A DNA stretch of 64,000 bases from NCBI GenBank assembly GCA_032207245.1, contig CM063503.1:102917084-102981083 (forward strand). The letters run 5' to 3'. The number at the start of each line of letters is the position of its first letter. Position 1 is the first letter of the stretch. Shown here in pieces: positions 24,001 to 36,000 of the stretch. Made by a program: the position numbers and the translations under genes. The DNA is from Pardosa pseudoannulata. Taxonomy: Eukaryota > Arthropoda > Arachnida > Araneae > Lycosidae. The notes beneath the pieces were generated by a model. The model had not been told where the DNA came from, made no database searches, and worked only from the letters and a program-made list of their open reading frames with translations.

Positions 24001-24066
24001 AAATCTATCTTAATAACTATCACTTCATATAGGCTCGATTTATCTTTTAACTAATCGACTACGCCA

Positions 24067-24272
24067 TGTTGTATTTCTTATATTTATTCAATAACTATAA
24101 AACATAACAACTTTATTAAACTTCATTAATCCTAGCAAACAACAGGATTCTAAAACATTATTGCATCTACAATTGCCAATATCTCTTTTACAATTTCATA
24201 CATTGTATGTTGCCAATACATAATAAATATAAATACAAATTATACAAATTAATATAATTTAAATACACAACA
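24067..24272 (-). repeat. 5' LTR of the minus-strand element
   Basis: 206-bp partner of 23650-23855, bounded on the outside by the gtaac duplication. Confidence 0.85.
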
Positions 24273-24521
24273 GTAACCCCAGAACTCAAAGTTTCATGAA
24301 GTTAAATCAGAAGAACGAGGCAGCTATGAAACTGTGAAAATGCGACTGACAACTTATCAATGAAGTGAGGCCTAATAATCTGTGTCAACCAACATGTTCG
24401 TTCAACGATGTATTGGAGCTAGGAGCTATTCACAATAGCTCTATGGAGTAACGGAGAACAGAGCTGCCGGCACTTTAGCCATAGCTGTGACTGATATGTT
24501 GTTTACTTTTGTAACGACAGC

Positions 24522-24529
24522 TATTTAAA
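24522..24529 (+). promoter_or_regulatory. TATA-like box, candidate promoter upstream of ZDHHC16
   Basis: TATTTAAA lies about 45 bp before the first ATG of a short ORF, in a less AT-rich stretch (24280-24540) between an LTR element and the gene. No transcription start is shown by the sequence itself. Confidence 0.3.
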
Positions 24530-24573
24530 TTCGTCTGTTACTAGTTTTTAATTACCAAAATGAATCTTTCAAA

Positions 24574-24741
24574 ATGAAGAGTATAGTCAAGTTAACTAAT
24601 GTAATTTATTCATATGATGAAGTAGTTAGAACTTTCATTCAAAGGGTTAAACCAAGACAACTCTTTAATAATATTTTCAATTTAGGAAGAAAAGAGTGGC
24701 AGTTTTTACTCAATGAATGTAAGTTCTCTTTAAAATGTTAA
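24574..24741 (+). CDS. short upstream ORF / possible first exon, 55 codons
   Basis: The frame starts with MKSIVKLTNVIYSYDEVVR and continues through QRVKPRQLFNNIF, GRKEWQFLLNE, then runs CKFSLKC to a stop. Its composition looks protein-like. A consensus donor, GTAAGT, starts at 24719, after 145 coding bases. The nearest good acceptor (ag at 26851-26852, before the ZDHHC16 start) would join T to GA, giving TGA exactly at the junction. The ORF would then be 48 codons within the 5' leader of the ZDHHC16 mRNA. It could instead be the first exon of another protein. I recognise no family and see no membrane segment. Confidence 0.4.
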   Translation: MKSIVKLTNVIYSYDEVVRTFIQRVKPRQLFNNIFNLGRKEWQFLLNECKFSLKC

Positions 24742-26370
24742 ATTATGATTTTTTTATTGTGAATAAAATAATTTATTTGTGCAAAATGTGTACGTAATTT
24801 TTTTAAATTTAAGTTATTCTAATTTCTTTTTTAAAAAGAGCAATTAATTTTAATTTGCCAAACAAACTAGTTTTAATGCATATATGCCTTAATCCTTTGA
24901 TGTTCATTAGTTTAATAGTAGAAGCACACATTTCTCGTTTTTTCTATGCAGTTTATAATTTTATCCTTGTTTCCTCTGTATTCTAATTTTTTTTTATTCT
25001 CATAGTGTGCCCAAAATGTCAATACTACTGCTTAATTCAGTATAAAATATTTTAGACGATGCTACATATAGAAACCATCAAAAAATTCTAAATTCACTAT
25101 TGCTTAAAAATGTAAAAAATACTGTATATCAAATTATATAGACTTATTATCTGAATTATAAATTTCCTCTTTCAATGCCTTATATCAATAAGCAGACAGA
25201 TAAAAAAATGCTGAGTAAATTTTTTGGTTTCATAGAGAAATTAAACTCCAGTAAAGGTCATACTTCATGAGATGAGAGAGGTGAAAAAGAAAGATAACTT
25301 GCTTTGTTTTGGACTAAAAGTGCTGTCAGTAACTTTTTAACCATACTACCTTTTTAACTCAATACTACCTGGACCACAAATTTTACCAAATTTTATGTTT
25401 ACATTTCTCTCAGGTGGCATTTTGTTTTAGAACAGAATAGCTGTTGATAACCCTTTAATTATCTGCCCCAGCATTCCTTAGATCAAGGGTACCTAAACTT
25501 TTATGCCTGGATCATCTCCTATAGTGAGCACTTTATTATGAACTCCCTAGCGAAATAATACCATACAACTACATTATAACATGTTTACAATTTTAATTCT
25601 GATGTTTTTAACAGCAACATTAAAAACAAAATAATAAACACTAGCTGCATAAACTGGAGTGCTTGAATTATCAAGAATAATGCATCATTACTGGTGAAGA
25701 TTATTGCAATTTATTTAAACTTTTTTATTTTCTTTAAAATGAAAATGGATCACAATTATTTTATCAAATTTTATTTGGTCTTTCATTTTTAATTCATATG
25801 TGCCATTTTTTTCTATCACATTTTTTAGGTGCCACTCCTATTTAGTTAGCAAAAAAAAAAAAAAAAAAAAATCATTAATGTATTAAATCTAAATTGTTTT
25901 TTGTTTTATGATAATGAGTTGTTTTATTTTTTAAATTACTTATACTGTTAGTGTAATATAATCTAAAAACTAAAATTTTGAAATATAACCATCATTTGGG
26001 AACCTTAATCTTCCAGACCAAATGCAGGGCATGAAGTATCTAGTAATATAAAAAGTCATTTTATGTATATTTTACTATATAAGAATTTTTTGCATATGTA
26101 ATTTGGGGAAATATTTTATGTATATTTTTTAAAAGTCATTTTCCAAAGAAATTAATTGGGTTGAAACTTAGATTATTGAATGATTTTATATTTTCTTATT
26201 TAATTTTGCTTTTCATCCAAAGGCAATTGGGCTTTATTCTTCTGTGCTACATTAATACCAAACAAGGGTTGCACTGAAATTTTTTATATAAAGCTAAATG
26301 GTAAAAGTTAAACTTACCAATTCTAAAAAGTGTTCAAAATGATTCCCTCCAATACTAATGCTGATATATA

Positions 26371-26543
26371 GCCGAACGATGTGCGAATGGTTAGGGTTCT
26401 GGCCTTCGGAACCAGAGTTCATGGGTTCAAATCCCACTATGGCATGGATATTTGTAGCCATTCAGAATTGGCTTTAAGCAGTAGGTCCCGGTCTCATTAG
26501 TCCTCGTGTTACAAAGTAAACTGTAGCACTCCAAAACCAAACC
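26371..26543 (+). mobile_element. tRNA-like SINE, plus orientation
   Basis: Starts gccgaacgatg, then a decayed box A (gcgaatgg) and box B (ggttcaaatcc), the ggctttaagcagtaggtccc middle and a ccaaaaccaaacca tail. tactaatgc occurs on both flanks and may be an eroded target duplication. It lies between the upstream ORF and the ZDHHC16 start. From 24742 to 26370 I see only AT-rich sequence and an A-run near 25853. Confidence 0.85.
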
Positions 26544-26940
26544 AGTACTAATGCACTTTTATAGGAAACTTTTCAGAGATAAAATTCTTCAAGCCTTCCA
26601 TTTCATGGAATGATTTAAAAATTTGCGTTTATTATCACAATCTTATCTTTATTATGAAAATGATAAGTATTTCTTTAGATTAAAAAATAGTCAAAAGTTA
26701 CATGTAGCAAGATGGGGTGAATAGGTGGATGTCCTATCACTAAATGGAATTATCAGCCCCCACACTTCATTTTCATATTCTTTTTTTATAGTTTTCATAA
26801 TTCCATTTATAATTTTTTTTAATTTATAAATTCTCTTAACTATTTCTTTCAGGATTCCATTACAGAATGGATCTTCATGGTAAATCCTGCATTATCTCTA
26901 AAAGCATTATTCCCTTATTGAAATATCGCATTTCTGAATC

Positions 26941-27135
26941 ATGGCAAGAATCAACTGGAAATTTTTATCTTGGATGAGATGTTTCTTTGATACAATTTGG
27001 TTCTATTACAGTGTTGTAAAACTCACATTTCAGTCCTTGTTTCACAATGACTTTGCTGATTGGTACTATGTTGGCGATACAATTATGGAACCTATGTTTT
27101 GGTTTGTTGATCACTTTACCAAAATATTAGGACCT
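26941..27135 (+). CDS. ZDHHC16: ZDHHC16 exon 1 (coding), 65 codons
   Basis: From [11 protein letters not shown] to HFTKILGP, phase 0, donor GTAAGT. The block [12 protein letters not shown] aligns with EPVYWLVDNV of the vertebrate protein. The leader just before the ATG (probably exon sequence from 26853, after a ttctttcag acceptor) contains out-of-frame ATGs at 26867 and 26877. Confidence 0.9.
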
Positions 27136-29971
27136 GTAAGTATTTAAATTTTTTCCTTTAAGAGATTTCTTTTTTAAAACTTTCTGCTATATAACTATCC
27201 ATTTCAAATTATTTACATTCATTATATTATAAATAAATTTTAAATTCTTTGATACTAAAAAGTGTCATTTTTCTTTTTCAGATATGTGTCATTGGAGTAT
27301 TATTACTATCAACATCAGTCATTGTAATTTCTTATATCATAGGTCTTCCTTTTTATATTAGATGGAATACATATTTGTTAACAATTGCTTTGATAGTTGG
27401 CCATTGGTTACTTATCAACGTCGTTTTTTATTATTATATGGCATATACAACTGAACCTGGATATCCACCTCAGGTTTGTTTAGCAGACTTCTTTAATGCC
27501 TTTCATTACTAATCAAACTTTAAAAATCAGATTGAGGAATCAATCTTCCATAAATTTTTCTTATCTCTTTCAAATAAAGACTAGAATCATCTAGTTATGC
27601 TTTAATGTGAGATAATATTACAATACACGCTTACACACATGCCATATTTTTTGTTATTTTCAAATTTAGTTTTTACTTTTGCAGTAAAGGTGTTTAGCCA
27701 AGTCAAATATCAAAATAAGAGACAATCATCATTTTAAAAATATCTAATAAGGAATGTTAATTTTTTTTCTAAGTAACAAAGATTGTAAAATATTAACACA
27801 AATTATTATACATTATAATAAATTGATTAATTTCAAAGCTATTTCTAAAAAAGGGTTAGAGAAAATTACAGAATTTCGTATGTATATATGTGTATTTTGT
27901 TTTTATCCATATTTCTGTGCTAATTAACTAAAATTGTTAAGAATTATACTTATGAGTATAGTGCACTATTGTGTGAAGAATTGTTTTATTTCATTTTGCA
28001 ATTATTAAAAATAAAGTTATTTTCAAATTAGTAATAAATTTCACTGCAGTGCAATTATTTTCCCCCTCTATGTATATATATATTCAGGATATCCACTAGC
28101 AGTAAAGATCTTCCTGATTTTAAAATGAAATAACTATTGTTTTAACTCACATTTGAAACTTAACATTTAACTAACATTCATATGTAATTAACTTTTAAAA
28201 TAATTTAATTAAAAAATTCAATAGAAAATTGAAACAAAAGGTATATTTATTGTGAAAGCTATAAGAATCTTGATTCAGAAGTTTGTTACAGATTCGTTCA
28301 ACAGGTAATGGTGTATAGTATATTTCCTATATGCATTCCTTATTTGAGTGTACCTGCACATGTTTCTGTTCAAGACCTAATGTCAGTAAAGCATTCCTAT
28401 AGGAATTGTGTGAAAAAGTGAAGATCAGGAATGATATACTCACAATGATTACTGATAATGGATGTGATGTTGGCATCATAGGGTTTATAAATGAAGCAAA
28501 TTTTTATCTAAATAATTTCATGAACAAAAAAATTTTGCAGCAATTTTGTAATACCAAAGTCCCAATTTATGGGAAACAACACCATCATATTCTTTAAAAT
28601 TCACAGTTTTGTCTGTAATATCCAGTATAGATTACTGGAACTACTTTTTTTTTTCATGGAATGTTTGATGAATGGAACAATTTGTTAATTCTCTACGAGC
28701 TTTGGAGGATCAATTAGGTATTTCAAGGTTTATACAAAATGTTGCCTGGCCATACCAGATCAAACAGGTTTTTGACTTTCTCGAAAAAAATTACAGAAAT
28801 AGCTTTTTAATTAAAGTAGTCTACATTTACTGAAACAAGTGTAGATTAGCCTTCATACTCCATAATCATACCATTAGGGGCTACTTCCTGTAGAATACAT
28901 TGAGGGACACTGTCTTTTTGAATAATCTTGCAATGGTGGATAACTTAATAGTTAATTTATAAGGCATTTGCACAGGACTGAATGGTAGATTTTCTCAGTA
29001 TGATGCAAGTCTTTGAAATGGCACCCCTTGTTTTTTTTATCACTATATGATATGGCTACCTCATTGCATCATAATACAACACAGTCCTTTATCTTCATCA
29101 ATATTTATTAACACTCTACATAAGGTAACTGAAAATTTCATTTTTCATTTATGTTATCTTTTTATTGTGAATTGGATGTTTTGAAAAAAAAAATGTGATA
29201 TGATTATAATGTTTGCAGAGGATAAGTTTTCAATCAATTTCCAAATTGCTGATACTACAGTGTTACCTTTTGGTGGCATGTTAACTTTCTGTTCATAAAA
29301 ATTTTTCAGCTTTCAATAAATGTCTTTTGTTTTAAATTATCCATTGATCTGTGTTTTTAAGTTATGTAATTTTAAAGTAATTGAGTCTTTTATGAAGTGT
29401 TCAAATGTATATAATATCTTAAAAGTTTATTCTAATAAAAACTTGTTTTCTCCAGTTTCAATTCCATAACATGTGGAGAAAATAACCCGAATTCAAGAGA
29501 TCAATTACTTCCTTTTCCCAGGAATAAAAATCCTTATCTAGCAATTCTTTCCCTATTTTCCATGGGGTTCTTGCAAGACCTACCCACCTCAGTTGAAAAT
29601 TAAACCCTGGCAGAACCTTTTTTTACTGACCATATGGGCATCCGTAGATCCCAAAAAATCCATAACTAAAATGATAATCATACTAATTACCACATAACCA
29701 CTCACTGTAAGACAATATTCTTTTTTGGACCAGAGCTCTGGCAAATTTGTCTTTGTAAGGATGCTAGCAGATTGTGGACTGAGTTGTGAGAGGATAAAAA
29801 AAAAAAAAATAAAATGAAATTTTAAAAAAGATTTCTAGCTTTGACTAATTTTATACTGGTGGGTATTTAATGCCAGAATAGGACAGCCATTCAATTTTGC
29901 TGAGTCTAACCCTGGTAATTCTGAAATGGACTAGATTTTCTCTAAAATTACATGTCCATGAAAAATTGGAC

Positions 29972-30069
<98 letters not shown>

Positions 30070-33000
30070 GCACACACAGTCATATAGATAGATAGATAGA
30101 TAGATAGATAAAATTCATAAAATTTTGGAATTAAGTTGATTTTTAAGTGTTAAATTTTATTTTAATCATTTAATATAGTAAAATCAATTATCTTCTAGTA
30201 CTCATTAGTAGTGTACATAAATAGTACTTTTTGTAGTTTTAACTCTTTCATAAATAACAACATATTCTTTGCTGGTACTTCCACAGATAAAATTGTTGAG
30301 ACTATCAACAGCATCTGGTTACTTTGGTAGAATTATTTCCCCCAGCAGAGCTGGCAATACAGGCACATACCTTTATGCCAATACAAGGCTGCAAAGCTGT
30401 TACCCATTTAGCATCACCTGGGGAGCATGTGTAGCTTAAGGTATGCTATGGATGCGAGTAACATTACCCTTTGGTACTTTGGTAGAATATAAGGGTATGA
30501 TTTAATAATGCATCTTATGTTAGGAAGTGTAAATGCAAAATGTCATTTAGGCAGATTAATAGATTAAGTAAAGAAAATACATAAAGAAGCTTCTTGGTAA
30601 AAATTAAAACAAGAAAGAAGAAATGTATTTTGGATTATTATAATTTGCTCATCTAGCAAAAGTTTAGCTGTTATGATCTATTTATTTTGTATTTATATTT
30701 TGGATAGAAATCAAACTCTAAGGTCCCTCTCTTTGTTATGACCCTGCATAGTATACATACTTGGCCAGTTGATAAGAGATTTGGTTCTATGAATTTCATG
30801 AAATGGCAGCAGATTTTGAACTTGAAAAGTAATTTGATTTTTCTAAGAAACCAGTTTTAGGCATGTTCTTACATCAATTTTCAAAGGAAATTATTTACAA
30901 ATTTTTATCATTAAATGACTCATAACTACTTATTTTTATCTTACACTGGAAGTAATAAAATAAGAAAAGGATATTTTAATGATCAGAACTAATTCTGATA
31001 AAATCAACATATTGTGAAAAGTATTTTAGGGTAACCATATAAATTAAACCACATAAAGCAATGTTTGAACACATTTGTTATCTAAGTATATATAGCTGTG
31101 AAAATAAGTTATAATAAGATGTGTGAATATAAGTATAAACTGTAACTCATATAGAGTGCAATTCCATGGTATTTTCTGGGCTTCATTTAATAATACTTTA
31201 CAAAAAAAAATGTGACTATTAAATCATTTTCTAAAAGAAAATTCAATTTACATTTTAAAATCACTTATCTTTTATTTTCAGGGTGCAATGATTACTGAAG
31301 CTGTTTCCATATGTAAACGATGTATCGCACCCAAACCTCCTAGAACTCATCATTGTAGTGTATGTAACAGATGTATATTGAAAATGGATCACCATTGTCG
31401 TATCCTTTCACTATAACTAGTCTTTCTTTATATTAATAGTAGTAGCTCAGAAACTGGTGTTTGGATAGATTTCGTATGTTGTATATTATTGCAGTCTTTT
31501 TGTCATATTTACAAACATACTCTATTTGAGTATTAAAAAACATTAATTATGAAATCTTATGCATTAAGACATGAACAGAAGAGATATACCAGATATTTAA
31601 TAAACAACTGTAAAATTAAATACAAATGGTTTAATATAATATAAAAATTTGGAAAAACTTTATGACTCTAATATCTGAAAATTAGCTTTGGTATTAAACA
31701 ACTGAATTCATATATCTAGTGCTGTATCTATTATATTGTAATATTTTTTATTAAATATTGGTTTTGAAACTTAATCTGTTGTTATTAAAACAAGTTAATA
31801 TATTCATTCAATTAAAACATTTTGCTTTGAATTAGCTTTTGAAATAATAAAATTCAGAATGTAATATTTGAAATCCAAGCTCTGAAATTCTTCAGGAATA
31901 TAATAATTCATCTACTTTGTACAAGCAAGTAATAATAATAATTAAAAAAACCTTTATATAACCTTTCTCTAGCAGACCAAATGAAAGACTATTCAAAAGT
32001 AAATTTCAATACTCTGAAACCATATGTGAAAGTTCTTATGAAATTTTGTATTCTTTAGTATTATTCTTATTCTTTATTTAATATTAATTTAATAGAAATT
32101 ATGTAAGTAAATTTTAATGATTGTAAAAAAACAATTTTACCCCTTTATGAGGCCATTGTTAAAAATTTTAGATATTCTATTTAGTCTTTTTTTAGATCAC
32201 TTGTTGACTTACATTATACACTGTAAGTACCATGGCATACTAAAAGTACTATATCAAAATATTAAGTTGATATAGATGACTTCAAAAAATCTCCTCAATT
32301 ATTCCAATATAATTCTTAACTGTTTTAAAATAAAAATCCAATGACTAAGAAATACACATTTATTTTGTAAAACTTCTTTTATTGAAATTAAAATGGTTAA
32401 ACTTTTTAGTTTTGCTCAATGTAGGAAACCATATATCTATCAAATTTATATATTTGAATAAGGAAATCCTTTTATTACTAGCTGAACAATGGTCAAATGG
32501 TAGAGAGCTTCTCTTCGGTACCAGAGTTTATATGTTTGAATCCTTCTGATGGCATGGATGTTTGTAGCCATTCAGAATCAGGTTTAAGCAGTATGTCCCG
32601 GTCTCATTAGCCCTTGTGTAATAAAACAGTAGACCATAGTGCTCCAAACCAAACCTTTTATCACTGTTTATGTAAGTTATAGGAACTGATTTATCATAAT
32701 AATGTGTTTGTTTATATGTTATAAAGAATTGTAAGGGAAAGTTAAATGTTAATAGCACAAAAGATATGACTGCATAACATTTTCTTCAGTGATATTATCA
32801 AAATAAAAATTTTATTAGATTGTTATAAAGTTTTTACAAAGCAGCAAGTTAATCTTAAAGAACTGTAATCAATTAAAAAAGGGTTATGTGTATGCTTATT
32901 TCTAAAATATCACTCTAATACATTGGATTTTGTTTCATAACTTGATTTCATCATAATAAAAAATATTTATCTATAGCAACAGACTTCTGGGCATCTATAA

Positions 33001-36000
33001 TCTTAAAAGAATCAAATTATATCATTTTATATTTAATAATGATTTTATGGTACTTTGTATCAAGAAAAAATCTGAAAATAACTTCATGTTCATGTAAATT
33101 GTGTAAATGGTGAATATTTATATAATTTGTATCTGAACATTTTAAGCATATGTATTATTTTTAAATTTCATATGACTGTTATGGAAAGCTGTTATATTTG
33201 ATCAAAATCTTATTTTTCTTAACTTTTGTAGCATGGTTAAATAACTGTATTGGTCATTTCAATCACAGATATTTTTTTGTGTTCTGCATCTATGCATGGA
33301 TTGCTGTTATATTTGTTATGAGTTTTGGCATTCCTGTAGCATACGACCACTTTTTTGGTGCAGCAGAAGTAAATTTCTCTTTATCTTCTTTCTTTTTTCT
33401 TCTATAATATTTTAAAAAGCTGCATGGAGAAAATTACTTTTTTTTTCCATGAGGTTTATTCATCTAAAATACACTGCCTTTTCCATTAGTCATCAGACAC
33501 TGTAGATTTGAGAAAGACTTCTTTTTAATCATCTATAGAAAGATTATTCAAAGAGCATTTTAAAAACTGATATGTGAAGAACATACACAGAAGACTTTCT
33601 TTTATACCCCAAATGTACTTAATCTCAGGCCTTGAATTATGTGAGGCTTCTGTGTGAAGACCTACTTACTTCACCTCTTCTTTTTTACAACTTTTTGAAG
33701 ATTCATGACCTCCTGAATTTTATCTAATTCTCGGCCAAATTATGAAAAATAAATCATAACAATAAACTATTCATGAGAGTTTACAATGAAGAATTATACT
33801 GGTGTGCATTTAAGGAGCCATACAAATTTCTAAGAGGAAAAACTGAAATTTAATTCACTGTATATCAAAATATGCAAAAATAATCTTTCACAAAATATTG
33901 ACATTGGTATGCACATTCATTGTATGTCTTTCTATGATAAAAGAAATATTTAATCATTTCAGAATAGATATCTATTTTACATAGACCTTTTTTGTTCAAA
34001 CTAATGAAGTTAACTACATGTATAATTTTTATCAAAACTTCATGAAACTTGAAGCAAACTTGTTTCAGAAAAGCAGAAATAATATATTAAACATTGAAAT
34101 TAATCTTATAATTATTCAGAACTGTGACCTTTAAATATAAATATTTTTTAACTGGGTATGTGTAAATGATATAATTTTTGTGTTACAATGTGTAGCTTAC
34201 CTCTTTGTTACAAATGAACCATTCCATTATGAGAAACTTTAGGTACTTGATGCTGTTTATAAAAAAAAAAAAGTTACACAAAAAATTGCTTCCCATTTTA
34301 CTTTAATTGATATGATCTCCAAAGAGTTATACACTTTGTTCAAGATCCTTTATTATCTGGACACATTAGCAATTAAAAAAAATAGGTTTAAAATAAAGTA
34401 GATTCCTGTTTTTGCTTCTAGGTTTATGAATGGCCATTTCAATGCACTTATATCTCATTTTTCACTGTAGAGTGTAATAGAATGCATGTTCTTTACATGA
34501 GATAAGTTTCAAAATGCTCCTTGAAGTACTTTTTTTTAAAAGGGGGGGGGGGGAGACAACCAGTATCAAAAGATTAATTTAGAGGAAGTATGCATCCTAT
34601 ATTAGAAATGGACTGTGTTTGTAGCATTTCAATAGACAATCAAGATCTAACATAAAATATTACATGACCATTTGTCATAAAAATGATATATTCTATGACA
34701 TGTCTAAAAACTTCTTGAATTCCAACATGATTGCCAGTATGGACTAGTCTGCCATTTTGTTCTTATAGCTGTTTAGAGCAAAGATTGCTTATTATAAAAA
34801 TTGATAATTGTTTAAACTTCCTGTTAGCAAGTTAAAATAATTTTAATATAAGTAAGCAAATGCTATTAATATATATATATATAGAATTTCTTTCTTAAGA
34901 GAAGTGCAATAGTAAAAAAAAATATATAATTATATTTGTTGTTCATGTTTCTGAATAGATAGAAGTTTCCCATTTTTTAATAAGGCTGCATACTAAGTGT
35001 CCCAAATGAAGAAGTAATTTTAATAGCTTTTATTCATAAAATATTCATTCATTATGTTTGCTTTGCAAACTTCTGTACTTGAAATATTATAGTATAACAT
35101 AAATGTCTTCAGAAATTCAAAAACAGATGTAACCTGACTAGTTGTTTTGATATTTTATTTCATTTCAGCACAATGAGATATCTCCTGTTTTGATCGATTT
35201 TGCTAAGACTATTGCAGAGCATATACTTTTAAAAACTTACACCTTCCAGGTAAGCTCTGTGAATACCTTTATTACTTTACCCTGGAATACTGCCCTCATT
35301 TTTTTTCTATATGGTATCCAGGTTTATATCTTTACTCTAAACTGTTAGAAATCTATAAGACACTTTATTAGAAACTTGGCAATTCATTCACTAACTTCAC
35401 ATGTAAAGAACATTCGTAAACTTACACTTTCCAGTGAAGTTTCTAAGACTTGTTTAGTTTGGGAGCTACCCACGGGTATAAAAGAATACATATGTATATA
35501 TATTTGATAACCTTGTATCAAAAATAGGTGGAAAGGATTTATACCTTTTGAATAACATTTGACTAAGGTAATAATTGTGTGATTTTCCAGAAACATAGCT
35601 CATATATTAAAAAATATAAAAAGGTTTTTTTAAACGCTGCAAATTTTTCTTATGAGTTTTTTCTCATAATTTCTAAAATTTATATCTGTAGATAAGAACA
35701 TTTTCTGGAAAGATGTAGTTTCCAAGAGAATTATAATGGTGCAAATTATGCTTTAAAACATTGAATTAACAACCAGATACAAGTAAAGGAAATGCTGTCT
35801 GTAGGTAACATGTTTCTTATATTAAATATGTTTACTGATATACTAAATTTCTGTCATCCATAGTCTTTTTTTCTGAACATAGGTGTAATTTTCACCATTC
35901 AGATTCAATTAACTGCAATTTTTGTCCAATCGTCTTGGAAATTTAAAAATCAAAGAAATAAAAGCCTTATAGAAAAATTAATGCACCAAAAGGCATCCTT

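Larger units (their letters stand above)
23645..24277 (-). mobile_element. LTR retrotransposon, interior lost in assembly gap
   Basis: Two almost identical 206-bp LTRs (23650-23855 and 24067-24272) start TGTTG and end CAACA. The outer edges carry a perfect 5-bp target duplication, gtaac (23645-23649 and 24273-24277). Just inside the left LTR is tctccccctttttca, which is a polypurine tract on the minus strand. Just inside the right LTR the minus strand reads tggcgtagtcg, a TGG-starting primer-binding site. The element therefore runs on the minus strand. About 45 bp and 66 bp of interior remain on the two sides of the N run. Confidence 0.85.

Noticed and set aside
29851..30091. Open frames on both strands with alternating Tyr-Ile
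   Set aside because: They are translations of an (AT)n microsatellite.
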